Below, piece after piece: positions 1 through 12,035 of a DNA stretch of 64,000 bases. The notes under the pieces are model-generated. The model searched no databases. It was not told the origin of the DNA and saw nothing but the letters and a program-made list of their open reading frames with translations. Position 1 is the first letter of the stretch, and every line of letters starts with the position of its first letter. Position numbers and translations under genes: made by a program. This DNA comes from Lumnitzera littorea (Eukaryota; Streptophyta; Magnoliopsida; Myrtales; Combretaceae). The DNA lies in the NCBI GenBank assembly GCA_024138015.1, contig JAMXBB010000011.1, positions 36,440,989 through 36,504,988 on the forward strand. Reading direction: 5' to 3'.

Positions 1-3000
1 AGTAATATTTAATTATTTTATAGATTTATATTTATAATTTGAAGGTTTCGATCAAATTTGAGTTCAATTTTAGTTAATGACGTGTAAGTCAGTTTTTTAG
101 GGTTTTAGTATTTGATTTAGGGTTTTAATCAATTTCTAAGGTTATTACTATTCATAATATAGTTATATTTATGATTTATAAAATTTTTTATCTTGCTCGA
201 CTTTAATAACTCCTCAAATTATCTATAGTATTAGGGCTCAATTCTACTATAAATAGCTAAATTTGCGGGGTTTACACCATACCTTTTAAATAAAATTACA
301 TTCTACTTTTGACTCGTTTTTATATTTGTGAAAAGAAAAAGGAAAGCTTTTTTTCCCTCTTAAACCCTTGAAGTTGCACCCATTTCTATCCATCTAAGGG
401 TTCATATTTCTCCTTTCATCTCCAAGTAAGTGATAGTTTACCTTTTCCTCCCCATCAATTCATTAGTTATAAAAAAAAAAAGAAAAAAGTCCTAACTGGG
501 TTTTTTTATTAATGCAAGATAAAGAAATATGATGCAGATAAAGGAAAATCACGTAAATTTCTATACGTGATTGAATTAAATTAAGTAAGAGCTTTTTGTT
601 TTAAATAACAAGATTAGCTATTTCTTTTGATAATTGTTGAATGTTTTTGTTAATGCAAGTGAGTTTAGACAAGTACAAATATTTTATGTTTCTATGGTTA
701 TGAATTATGTGCACAAAAACAAAGCACTCTTTATCTCTTCCATTTTGCTATTTTTCCTCAATTAAGAGATGTAAGAATAAGTCAATTGAGAGTTAAGATA
801 GAATAGACCCTAATCAATGTTTCAGATAAATCTCGTAAATCGTTATTGTTGTTGATGCTTTAAGAGTAATTAGATTGTAGATAAGTTATGATGACTATTT
901 ATCAACTGTTATAGGTTAAGATTGATAATTGCAAGTATGATTCTTAGAGTATTTTGATGTAATAACATGTCAAAACTATGTTCTTAAGGTTAAGAAATTG
1001 AATTAGGTGATGCTATCTTGACCATAGTTGGTGTTAGTTGACTACCTAGAGGTTAGAAAGTAATGGTCAACAAATTTGAAAACATTAAATTGAAGTCCTT
1101 TTAAACAACTTTAGTTTGGCCACTTTCTAAATAGGTTGATTACTCATATTAGGATTAATGAGGTTAGAGGGATCCTTAAGATGTAAGCTACTAAAATATT
1201 TAGGAATTAGAATTTTATAGCAAGATTAATTATTTATCATCTATATTTAAGTTCTTTTTTTTTTTTAATAAGAGATTAACTTTCATTATGGATGACCCCA
1301 CAGTGTTAAGTTAGACTTAAGATACATAATTGTCTTACTTACTACTTGTGCATATAGGATTAGAACAAAATGAATCTAAAACTATCAAATCCTTAATTTG
1401 AACACTCTTTGTGCTTCTGCCTATCCTGAGAAGTGAGGATTATTAGGTATTGGAAGTGGTAAACATAGATACATGGCTGTATTGTCTAGTTAGGGTATCA
1501 ATCTAGGGTGAAGTGATCATATAGTTAGGTGTTTACTATTTTACAAGCAATAAGCGAGTCATTGATCAATTAGTTGATGTGGTATAGGTTGGTGTACTGA
1601 AATGAAGCTACAATTAAGTTGTATTAGTAGTATAGATGATTGTATGGATGGTTGTTGTGGATCAATTGTACCAATGGTTGATAGCAACATTGACTTTAAG
1701 ATGTGATGATTATACTAGCATTTAGGATCATGAGGAGTATCCACACCATGGTTGATTGTTTATGTGTGTATGTGTTGTGTGTGCACACGTGTGCATATGC
1801 ACTTAAGACTTTAAACTACTTTAAGTCTTATTATAACCAATTGCATACTATGTTAGTATTCAATATGTATTTGAATTATTTTGCATGTGAATGTGGTGGC
1901 TGCAATACTGGGCTTTATGCTCACTCCTTATAGGATCCTAATTTTTACTTACATATATAATAATTACTCATTGCCTAGGTATGGAACAACGTTGAATATA
2001 CCAAATGTTTTTAATTTGTTGATAGATACAATGTCATGCTCGGAAAGCAATAAAGTCATGATAATAGAAGCTAAACGCTTAGCTACTATCATAGATTTGG
2101 TATACATAAGCACATACAACTAAACTACTTTGAAACATCTGTGGTTCAACAAATATAGCTAATTTGAAAATGTTATATGTAAGAAAACATTGATTTGCAC
2201 AAATTATTTATACATAAACATGTAAGGAAAATCTAAATTGTCATTGCAAATTAAGCTATGGGACAAACTAAGTTGCCTAAGAGACCCAACTAACTCTAAA
2301 AACAAGATACATATAAAAGTGCCTCGACTCCATTTATTCCGCACTCAAAACATTATACCCATTTTCTCTATACTTAGGGGTAAATTGCTCATGGTGCATC
2401 TTCTAGAACTTGCATAAGAAGTCTATTGGGATGTGAGTCATCACTTCTTAGTAAGAGACATAAAGATTGAAGCATACATATATAACAAAGCAAGCAAATT
2501 TCCAACCATTTAGTTAGATGCAATGTACAAACAAATTCCATCATACGACATTGTTTAGTCTGTCATGAGATTGGAAAATTCCCACCCACTTTAATTTAGA
2601 TTTGAGGAGTTTCCACTTTTCGATGCAATGCCTCAACTCATAACTAAATCTAAGTTTGTGCAACAGAGACCTTACTCCTCTCACGGCTATCTAAACCAAC
2701 GCCTCCAACCTTACCATGACTTCCTCTCTTATCACTCAGTTTAACTAAGATTGAGAAAGAGATCGTTCTTACTATCTCTGTTAAGAAGGTTGGTATTTGG
2801 TTGGAAAATCCTATTCATGCCTTAGTGGGCTACAATGTGTGTCAGGTTGAGGTTTAGGCCAAATTTAGGTTAATTAGCAAGTAATATTCATCAAAGACAA
2901 TCATTATATACAACTTATCTCTCATGACAACACTGTAGTATCTCGAGACACACATGGCATAAGCACAAGCATGTATACACTTAATTCTCCAAGTACTCTA

Positions 3001-5955
3001 AAATGTGGTAAAGCATTTATCTTAAGTTACCTAGGTACTCATTGCTCACGCTAGTTGCAGATGTCAAATTTATTCTTCGTTGTATTTCCCATTACAACTA
3101 ATGGTTTCAAGTTTCAAGCAAATTGTAAGATAATAGTAATTTATTTATGATACTTTAAATTCATTTATGACTTCTATTCTTAGGAATACTATACCTAGTG
3201 GTAAAGAATTAAGGCCATTTAAAGAAGTTCTTACCTAAGATACCTTTAGAGTCATTCTTTAAGTCATCCTCTTAGTCACCCTTTGAGTTACTTCAAGTTT
3301 ATGGTTAGTAGCTACAAACCCTCCAACTTACTCTCTATACCTATTTAAGTTTAGAATTCTTGTCTAAGCACCTTCTTGCTCAACCTCTAAATGAATTGGA
3401 TTCTAATGTAGAATTCTTACTTAATGAAGCTTCCATACATATCTTCTGAACTAGTTAAAACACTTTACATATCCATCAAGGTTCCACATTTTGCTTTATG
3501 TTCCACCATTCCCTTATCAAACCATATTAGTTAATAGTTGCAATACTCTTCCTCACTTCATCAATATGTCCAAGTTGCCATTTTAGCTATTCTGTTTTCA
3601 ATTAATCTAAACTACATTCATTTCTTCATTTAATATAATTAGTTCCATCCCACATAACACGAGTAATGACTTTCAACAATATCTACATTCTTATTAACTA
3701 AACTTCCATAAGAATCATGCCTAACTATTCTAATTTCACATTTAAACGCATATACATAATTGAAAATCAAGTTGTTTTGGCTTTGGTGCATTTTTTATTC
3801 ACAAAACTAACATGCTTCTTTCCAAAATTAAACACTTTCCTTACTACACAACATAAAAAATTCCTTCTCAATGATCCTAGAATGGAACTAATAAGAATCT
3901 CTTAAGAAATTTATAGATTTCCAATAACTTCAATTTATTGAAAACTAAAATTTTGTAAAATTCTTACTAATTGCTACAAAAAAACTCTTACATGTCACTA
4001 AACTAGATACTATAAGGATCTAAAAAAATTTTGAGGCCAAAAGTACATTGTCTAAGCTTTTGAAAATTAGTTGCAAAGTTCATATGATGGAACAATTTCT
4101 AAAGAACCATATATAAAATCAACAAATTTCATCAAACTAACATTTTTCCAATGGATCTATACAAAATAATCTAGAGTAAATTTTTCTAGAATTTTCTTGC
4201 AAGTTTTGGTACTTTTAGAGTTTAATTTAAAATCAAGGAAAGAGCACTCACCAACATAACAATCTCTAACCACTATCAATAGCCATAGGTATGCTAGAAC
4301 CACAAGGCAAGGGCACTCTATGCAATAAGGGCTTAGGGTCGGTGTTCTTCAATACATAGGATTACCTATGTTAGTTTATGTATTTTCTTTTAATTTAATT
4401 TAAGATTATAAGTCCATTATTGATCAGCTTAATGGTGGTCAACTAATCCCTATAAATAGACTATTGACAAGAGTTTTCAACTTAGTTTAACTCATTCTTT
4501 TTGTTTTTTTTTTTTTTCACTTATAAGTTTCTTACTTTTAAGTAGTAAGGATTTATTCTTAAAACTTAGTGATTCCTCTTTTAGATTTTTCTTGCTTTCA
4601 AAACTTTTATCTCAAAATATTATCTATTGTATTGTTTTCAATATTTTATTAATTTATCATAGTCAATTATTTAATTGGTTTTTCTCATGAAACGCATGTT
4701 TCTTAATCTTGATTTTTGCTATTTATATACTTCTCATAATTATTATGCTTCAGGTCCATTTTAAATTCTAAAATCTGTACATGTAGTGCTGTATTAACCT
4801 AAATAAGAAGAATTGGTTTGTAATTAGAAGTCTTACTTTAGAAATTGGTTATGCATCATTCCTCATTAAGCACTTTGTTATTATTTTTAGTTTGTGAAAT
4901 CAAATTAGTGTTAGACCAACAAATAGAATAGCTTGACTTCTAGTAAGACTATGATAGTTTAAGCATATAATGAATTATTTCTTTTCTCAATCCAAATGTA
5001 TGTAATTTTCCTAATACAATTATAATAAATTATATATATTATACTTATTTTTATAATTATAATATAAAATGTCTAATATAATGTAAGAACAGAGGGGTAA
5101 ATTAGATATTGTACTTCTTTTTCTATTCAAGGGGTTTTCATTTTATTAGTTCTAATCTATCCCATCATCTAAGCTGAGTTAAAGCTCTTGCTATAATCTA
5201 TGTAACATCTCAAGTTACAAAATCCTTAGTAACATCAAATACAAATTAGAAGCACTTTATTTTATCCAAATCTTTATCCTAACAACCAAATAAGACGTTC
5301 CTGAATACATGGAAGATTAGTGAAAATGATACTCTTTAAATTAGTCTACAAAGAGAAATATGTCAAAAGATTAAGTTATTGCATGGAAGTGGTTCATAAA
5401 TGGTGGTATCATATAGGATATAATATGGTAAGGTGATTAATAGGTTCTAAACCTAGATATTTGCATATGTATAATAAATTGATCTTAATCACTTGCACCC
5501 TTGCCTTACGCATTTTCCATAAATTTACCATGAGATTGCTTCTAATTATAACACTTTTAACTTTAGAGCTCTAATAAATTTCAAACCATTGTAAGGAAAA
5601 GGTATAAGATTCTAGTTACTTATTGTTTAGGCATCATAATCTCTACTAATTATTTTCAGCCAAGAAAAATCTCTAATAAATATAGATTTGCTTTCTTATC
5701 ATTATTGCTTTCATAGTGTGACAATGCATCCCAATTAGTTGATTAATGACTTTCTTTTACAGCAATTGGAATCTCACACATCAAGGGTAAGTGGTTTTGT
5801 TCTTTCTCCTTACTGCTACCTATCAAGAAATTTTCCATTATGAGTTTGCCACTACTGAGTATATTATTGTAATTCAAGCTAGCAACTCGTGTTGTTGTGT
5901 TTGATTTTCGCATTTAAATGGATTCATGTCTAGAAAATCTCAACTCATGATATGA
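1..5955. other. AT-rich intergenic DNA, no gene recognised
   Basis: I see no domain, splice-supported exon series, tRNA or rRNA here. The longest open frames (about 76-80 codons near 1703-2123 and 62 codons near 3717) are low-complexity, match no family I know and are expected by chance in DNA this AT-rich. Plant-type TATA motifs occur, for example TATAAATA at 4451-4458 followed by a pyrimidine-rich tract, which could be the promoter of a badly decayed LTR, but no LTR pair or coding domain supports that. Treat this stretch as unannotated and probably old repeat debris. Confidence 0.6.
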
Positions 5956-6837
5956 TCTATTTATTAATTGTGTATGAAAATCTAAATCCATAATCCAAAA
6001 TGTCTCTTGTCTAGGCTAGATCAGTTTATTGATTAAAAATTAGTAATTAAATTTATAAAATATTTATAGATATAAAGAGGAAAAAGTGATAATAATATTT
6101 AAGTTTTACAAAGTGAAACGACATAGTATCTTCATACTTAATATAAAATTACAACTCAAACAAATATTTTAGTAAAGCAAAATCTTATTAAATATAAAAA
6201 ATCCAAAAACTTAAATTACATAACATCACTAGATTAAGTGGAATCATAAATTAAATATATATTAGTATTACTACTAATGTTAATTTCCAAATTATCGCAT
6301 TATTTATCAAATTTTCAAGAGAGACAATTAAAATATCTACACGTAACTTCATAACTTTTTGCTAATTTAAACTATAATACAATAAGAATAATACATAACA
6401 TCATTAAATGAAGTAAAACCATGATTAAAATGAATATTAGTAATACTACCACTATTAATTTCCAAATTTATCACATTGTCTATCAAATTCTTTAAGGATA
6501 GTCAAAGAATCTACACATTGGTTTGTAGTTTTTTGTGCATTTAAACTATAATGTAATAAGAAGAATATATAACTAAAAATAGTGAATCTCATACCTTTTA
6601 TTGAGATCTTGACGTAGAAAGAAACAATTGGTACAATAAAATATAAATATGAAAGATTATATAGCTTCTCTCTTGTCCGAGTTTAGGAGCTTAACCCAAA
6701 CCCCAATACAAATTCAACCGTGTTTAAACAGTCATAATCTATTTGTCTCCTTTCGACCTTTTACATATGCCAACCCATTTAAATTATATCGTTTCGTGTT
6801 TAAATTTATCTTGTCCAAATCTTAAATTGCTAGCCCT
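5956..6837 (-). mobile_element. hAT-like non-autonomous element, reversed copy
   Basis: This ~880 bp stretch aligns, as its reverse complement, with 8460-9350 along nearly the whole length. Shared blocks include the GTAAAGCA region near 6172, the AATAAGAAGAATATATAA region near 6558 and the terminal GCTAGCCCT at 6829-6837. The inner end, read outward, starts AGGGCTAGCAATTT, like the AGGG ends of many hAT elements. The outer end near 5956 has decayed, though the TTAATTGTG block near 5964 still matches its partner. No coding capacity is visible. I found no convincing 8 bp target duplication for this copy, so the family name rests on the partner. Confidence 0.5.
6218..6568. repeat. Two tandem ~175 bp units inside the hAT-like element
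   Basis: Two adjacent units share ACATAACATCA starts (6218 and 6393), a middle block TTAATTTCCAAATT, and a TTTAAACTATAAT end block. The partner element at 8460-9350 carries the same duplicated arrangement (TGATGTTATATAA at 8891 and 9091), so the duplication predates the split of the two copies. Confidence 0.6.
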
Positions 6838-8459
6838 CATTATAATTCTTCTTGGTCACACTAACTAGAGTTGATACCTTATGCTCCTATGCCCAGTCTC
6901 TCACATTCAAGGATGGGGGTTTTCTACGTATAAATGATCAAAAGCTCTAAACTTTTACATGACAATGATATCAATGTTTAAATGTCTTATATTATATATG
7001 AATAGACTTCAGACACGGACCAAGTCCAAATCGGAACCTAGCCCAGAACCGCCATGCCAGGTCCATACCCGGACTTGGACCTAGACCCAGGAGCCACCGA
7101 GGTACTCTTCAGAATGTTAGAACTAGGCATTCAGGCTAGCAGATAAAAGATAAGAGGAGGAAGAAAATTAAATGTATGAAAAAGGAAAGGAACGTCAGAG
7201 AATACTTAAGAATGTCAACGACTGAACTGTATTATACCTTGTCAATCGTTTCAGCTTTCCGTTTGGCAACAAGCCTTGTAAATCATTGTATTTCCTTCTT
7301 TATTTATTAAAAATCATAGGCAATGACTTCCTAGTTCCTTTTATTTGCAGCTTATAGTATTTCAATAAACGTCAATGAAAAAAAAAAAAAGTGTATATTT
7401 CCTATTTTGCGGAGAAATAATATTCAATTGCTAATAAACCATATGTATAGATAAGTGATATGGATGTGCTAATGATATTATGGAACACAACATTAATTAT
7501 GGATAGTTACTAAATAACTACAATTTATATTTTGTAAAAACCGATACATATGAAAATTATTAGTTTTATGCACTACTAATTTATTTAAGCAGCATGTTAA
7601 TATTATGAAAGACCATTATTTTTTTCAGCGTTCGTTTTCCAAGTTTGGCGGCATGTCGAGTTGTTACGTGCAGACTTCGCGGACTGGTCGCAATATAAAA
7701 TAAACTATCCTCGTATAATTGATTTTGTTTTAAAACTAAAATAACTACAAGAAGCTTTTTATTTATGAATATCGGCTATTTTCAACTCCCACTTGCACCT
7801 ATAGTTTACACCTAAATCATTTTAGGTATTTGATCTTATTATTCAAATTTTATCTCAAATTAAAAACGTTTACATATATCTTCCAGTTTGGTCATTCTTA
7901 TACGAGCAAGTCGAGAGTAAAGAATTTTTAAGATAGCTAAGGAATATTTGGAGTAAATTTATGAACATAAAAATAAAATATAGAATATATAAGAGTAACA
8001 AACTGTTGGGCTGTTTCGCTGAAATCAGGGATAAATGATGAACTTTCATGATATTGTATGAACTTTAGTGAAAAATTACGAACATGCAACAAAGAAAGTA
8101 AGAAGATTGTTAAGTTCCTAATATAGTTGTGAAGTAATTAATTTTAACCTCTGATATTATAATAAGTTTGATGGAACAAACTTATAGGACCGATTACGAT
8201 ATCTTGATTTTTCTGAATAGTAAGACATATTACCTTTTTTTTTTTAGTTAATCAAATTATCAAGTACTGTAGAAATTATAAATAGAAGGATCTTTACAAG
8301 ATAGTAGAGAAATCAAAATATTAAAGAAGAAAGTCCTTACAAGTAGATGAGTTTTATAAATACATGTGGAAGTAGGAAATTCTGTGAAGTTCTTGAATTC
8401 CTCCATTGATTCAGAGTCAAGTATGAAGTCAAAATCTTGCTTGAGATCCATGTGTAAAC
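6838..8459. other. Spacer between the two inverted hAT-like copies
   Basis: No gene recognised. A GC-richer patch at about 7005-7095 contains several GGACC/GGTCC words in both orientations and could be a decayed transposon end. The stretch around 7190-7390, with poly(A)-like runs and an AATAAA context, looks like old LTR or transcript-end debris, but no partner was found. A short CpG-dense segment at 7627-7690 stands out and is listed under findings. The open frames at 8260-8561 on the minus strand have no recognisable domain. Confidence 0.4.
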
Positions 8460-9350
8460 AAGGGTGGAAATATGGTACTCGGATATAATAGATTTGAATA
8501 TGATATAATACGATTTAAATAAATGTATAGAAAATTTTGACATAAGACTTAAACGGGTCAAACTTATTGAAACATAGTTAAATTTATGTCCATGTTTGGG
8601 TCATTCTTTCATATTTGGACATAGAATACATTATATATTCTTTTATATTTATATTTTATTACACAAATTATTTTTTTTTTTTTGAATCAAAGATCTCAAT
8701 TAAAAGTATGAAATATTTTTAATTATATATTCTTCTTATTACATTGTAATTTAAATGGGCAAAAAATGAACTCATGGAAAAAATTTTTTACTATCTCCCT
8801 TAAAAATTTGATAGACAATGTAATGAATTTTGAAATTAACACTAATAGTAATACTAATATTCGTTTAAGTCATAGTTCTACTTAATTTAATGATGTTATA
8901 TAATTTAAATTTAGTAATTTTATATACCCTTCTTACTGCATCTTAGTTTAAATAGGCAAAAAATCATAAACTCATATATAAATTCTTTAACTATCTCCCT
9001 TGAAAATCTAACAAATAATATTATAAATTTAAAAATCAACATTAGTAATAATATTAATATATATTTAATCCATGGTTTTGGTTAATTTAGTGATGTTATA
9101 TAACTTAAATTTTCAAATTTTTTATATTTGGTGAGATTATGCTTTACTAAAACTTTTATTTAGGTTATAATTTCATATTAAATATGAAGATGCTATATTA
9201 TTTTTCTTTGTAAAATTTAGATATTATTATTTTTCTTTTCCCTTTGTATCTATATATTTTTTATAAATTTAATTATAACTTTTTTATCAATAAATGATAT
9301 CAAACCTAAGATAAACAAAATACGACATAGTAACACAATTATCAACCCTA
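8460..9350 (+). mobile_element. hAT-like non-autonomous element with terminal inverted repeats
   Basis: The left end reads AAGGGTGGAAATATGGTACT. The right end, reverse-complemented, reads TAGGGTTGATAATTGTGTT, an imperfect terminal inverted repeat starting AGGG. The flanking 8-mers GTGTAAAC (8452-8459) and GTATAAAT (9351-9358) match at 6 of 8 positions, consistent with the 8 bp target duplication of hAT transposons. The interior is AT-rich, carries two tandem ~200 bp units and has no transposase. An inverted copy lies 1.6 kb away at 5956-6837. The family call is inferred from end sequence and duplication length only. Confidence 0.5.
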
Positions 9351-9459
9351 GTATAAATGAGTTGAACCTAGATATGAGACATACTAGGTCACAAGTTTAA
9401 GTTTTTTGAACGAAAATCCGTTTAGACACAAAAACAAAACATAACACAACAACAAGAAT

Positions 9460-9664
9460 TGCTAACCCTATGTGTAGAGGAGAAGAAGAATACGAACAGA
9501 AAGTTGTGAAAGTAATGGTAAAATCAACTAACTTCAACTGTTCTGATATAAGAGTACTTATATGTAGAGTCAACAGAAAGAAAACAATAGCTACCTATCA
9601 TCTAATGAGCTAATAAAATATGGCAACCAAAAGAAAATGCCAAAAAGAAATATAATTGTTAATA
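9460..9664 (-). repeat. Probable short 3' LTR of copia fragment C2
   Basis: Read on the minus strand, this ~205 bp begins TATTAACAATTATA directly after a purine-rich tract and ends near GGGTTAGCA. Short LTRs with TGTTAACA-type starts are common in small plant copia elements. It lies directly downstream of the C2 RNase H in the same orientation, as expected for a 3' LTR. No second copy exists in the window, so the ends are inferred. Confidence 0.4.
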
Positions 9665-9676
9665 CCCCACCCTTTC
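9665..9676 (-). promoter_or_regulatory. Candidate polypurine tract of C2
   Basis: On the minus strand this reads GAAAGGGTGGGG, immediately before the presumed 3' LTR. Position and composition fit the plus-strand primer site of an LTR retrotransposon. Confidence 0.45.
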
Positions 9677-9757
9677 AAGAAGAAGCCCGTCGAAGGCCTA
9701 GCTCAAAACAAGTTGAGTGCATCTATGAGATTGATGTTAACTTAGTAAAAACATCAA

Positions 9758-11100
9758 CTAGTTGCTCGATGGAAGAAGCATGGACAAGAGATACAAATCC
9801 ATAAGTAACATAATCATATATGAAGTGCACATTAATAAGTATATGCTTGGTTTAGTGTGTGAACAAGGATTATGTATAATGAGATTAGATAACTTATTGC
9901 CATAAAATATGTGAATTAGCAAAGGAATTAGGATATGCAAGTCGCACAAGATATAAGATGTCCAAAGCAACTCCTTAATAGTAGATGCCTTGCTTCTATA
10001 CCCTGCCTTAGTAATGGATGTGCTCACTATGTTCTGTTTTCAAAATTTCCATAAGATCAATGCATCACCAAGTAAAATACAACGTAGCTATGAAGAACCA
10101 ATCATTTTTTTAATGGATAAAACAAACCAAGTCTACAAGTTCCTTTAAGATACCTTAAAAGGTGAACAGTTGTTGTCATGCAAGATAACCTAGGTTGAGC
10201 ATGGAACTAACTTGATCAGTTTACACCAAACCTTATGTCAGGCCTTATCAAAGTTAAATACAAGAGTATCCCAACTGTATGTTTATAAGGCTGAGGATCA
10301 TCAAGTATAACACTAGAGGTTTTATCTAGCCTAAGACTAAAAAGCAACAACAAATAAACAATTTTACAGTTGGACAAACTAGTATTAGGGAAAATGTCTA
10401 AATGAATTTGCATTAGTTCAACAAAGTCTCCTCTAATGTGTAGCACAACTGAATTCTTAAGAAAAATCTAGCTAAACCTAAATCTTTAATGGTAAATTGG
10501 GTATCCATGTCATGTTTTAAAGAAGTAATGAGATCTTCATCTGTTCTAGTGATTAACATATCATTAACATAAAAAAGCACAACCAAGAAATGATGTTTTC
10601 GAGTGCAAGTAAACAATGAAAAGTATGAGTAAATTGTTGAAACCCTTTCTTAATCAAGAACTAAGATATCTCAATATTCCACTACGTAGATGATTCTTTA
10701 AGACCATAAAGAGACCTTTTTAGTTTGCAAACTTGATTCGAACTAGCTTTAGAATAACCATGAGGAGGTAGCAAGTGAATTTCTTCATCTAAAAAGTTGT
10801 ATAAGAACACATTATTTATATTAATTTGATAAATAGGCCAATTAGGAGCTGTAGCTACTACTATAACTATCCATACAGTACCTAATTTAGATACCAAAGA
10901 AAAAATGTCATGGTAGTCAACTCCTTCAACTTAGGTATAACCCTTAGCTACCATCCAAACTTTAAACCTCTCCAAACTTTCATCAATTTATATTTAACTT
11001 TGAAAACCCATTTTGAAACAATAGCTTTCTTACTTGGAGGTAATTCGATTATATCCCAAATATCATTCAACTCTAGAGCTTCTATCTCCTTATTCATAAC
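9758..11100 (-). pseudogene. Ty1/copia pol fragment C2: reverse transcriptase and RNase H
   Basis: Reading leftwards from 11100, the conceptual protein follows the plant copia RT order in several frames: KAIVSKWVFKVKYK (near 11020), the block before TVRT-like residues (near 10880), INNVFLYNFLDEEIHLLPPHGY (10740-10830), VCKLKRSLYGLKE, then the YVDD region as YVNDML (10556-10571), KDLGLARFFL, and an RNase H-like segment (9758-10027) resembling SAEAEYRA through the HERTKHIE region. It would make cDNA in a retrotransposon particle, but one catalytic Asp is Asn and several stops and frameshifts break it. Gag, protease, integrase and the 5' LTR were not found. The clade is unresolved. Confidence 0.8.
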
Positions 11101-11400
11101 ATCAACCTATTATTTAGTTTTAAAAGCTTGAGAATAAGAAAATGGTTCTTGGATTGTTAACACTTATGCTAATAATGCAATGTAATCAAGTGGAAACCAA
11201 TCAAAAGAATGAGTATCAAATAGAGGATATAAAGTGTAAGATGAGGAACATGAAGATCAATGCATTGCATCGATGGAAAGTACTTGCAATGAATAAAAAT
11301 AATACTTTAGACATGTTGAAGGCCTACATTCCTAAGTTGATTTATGCAAGGAATCAGAATTGATAGAAGAATTGGGGTATTATAATGATAGGAATTGACC
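11101..11400. other. Unassigned stretch between C2 and the G1 LTR remnant
   Basis: Nothing recognisable. A 73-codon plus-strand open frame at 11142-11363 has no domain I know and lies where C2 would continue towards its integrase on the other strand. It is most likely noise in decayed pol or linker DNA. Confidence 0.3.
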
Positions 11401-11962
11401 ACTAAACCCCCCATCCTCACTTGAGCCTAAGATCTAGAGAGCATGATCCAGCATATTTTTACTGCTTGTCCTACTATTAAGAAGTCCTAGCTATTGTTAG
11501 AATCTAACCACTCCTGCCTTTCCAACTATTTCAAGCCATGCACCCTAACAATAGTCATGGAGTGCCAACTTAAAGGTGAACCAAGTGACAACTCCAATAG
11601 TTCGGCAAACTTGTCCAATAGCTCGACCGTTTTGATTTTGGGCTATGCTTACTAGGGCCCAAGTGGCTTGACCATAAGCTGACAAGACCGGGGCTGCAAC
11701 CAAACTCCTAAGACTAAGCTATTCAAAAGCTATTAACCTTTTTTAACCACAAAAAGTTCTACTTAATAAAGCCTTATCTACTTAAGCTGTGGTGCATATC
11801 CTCTAACATCCATACTAGTATGGAGGATACTCAAATATTCCTAATTGCACATTACAAATTTGGCCCTCTCCCTGTATATTGTTCCTAGTACTTTCCTATT
11901 TTCAATAAAGTACCCATTTTAGTAACTTCTCTTAGTATAATAGTTTCCCTTGAAATCCCAAG

Positions 11963-11970
11963 TATAAATA
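11963..11970 (+). promoter_or_regulatory. TATA box in the G1 LTR
   Basis: TATAAATA, followed by AT-rich leader and the pyrimidine-rich CCCCTTTTTCC. Position fits a pol II promoter in an LTR. Inferred from sequence only. Confidence 0.35.
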
Positions 11971-12030
11971 ATCACTTGAAATGTAAGCCACATTAGTCAT
12001 CAGAAATAGAGAATCCCCTTTTTCCTTTGT

Positions 12031-12035
12031 AATTC
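12031..12035. repeat. Target-site duplication of A1, left
   Basis: AATTC here pairs with AATTT at 27211-27215 (4 of 5 identical), bracketing two LTRs of the same family. This supports 12036 and 27210 as the true ends of A1. Confidence 0.65.

Larger units (their letters stand above)
11401..12035 (+). repeat. Probable 5' LTR of G1, left part (interrupted by A1)
   Basis: This stretch is interrupted exactly where A1 inserted. The sequence resumes at 27211 and runs to a tRNA-iMet primer site at 27498, so together the two pieces would be the 5' LTR of the plus-strand Ty3/gypsy element G1. A TATAAATA box at 11963-11970 sits about 70 bp before the break, as expected for the U3/R boundary. The LTR start is not identifiable because no 3' LTR of G1 survives in the window, so the left coordinate is nominal. 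Confidence 0.4.

Noticed and set aside
1703..2123. Overlapping plus-strand open frames of 76 and 80 codons
   Set aside because: No domain, no codon bias and no splice context; expected by chance in AT-rich DNA.
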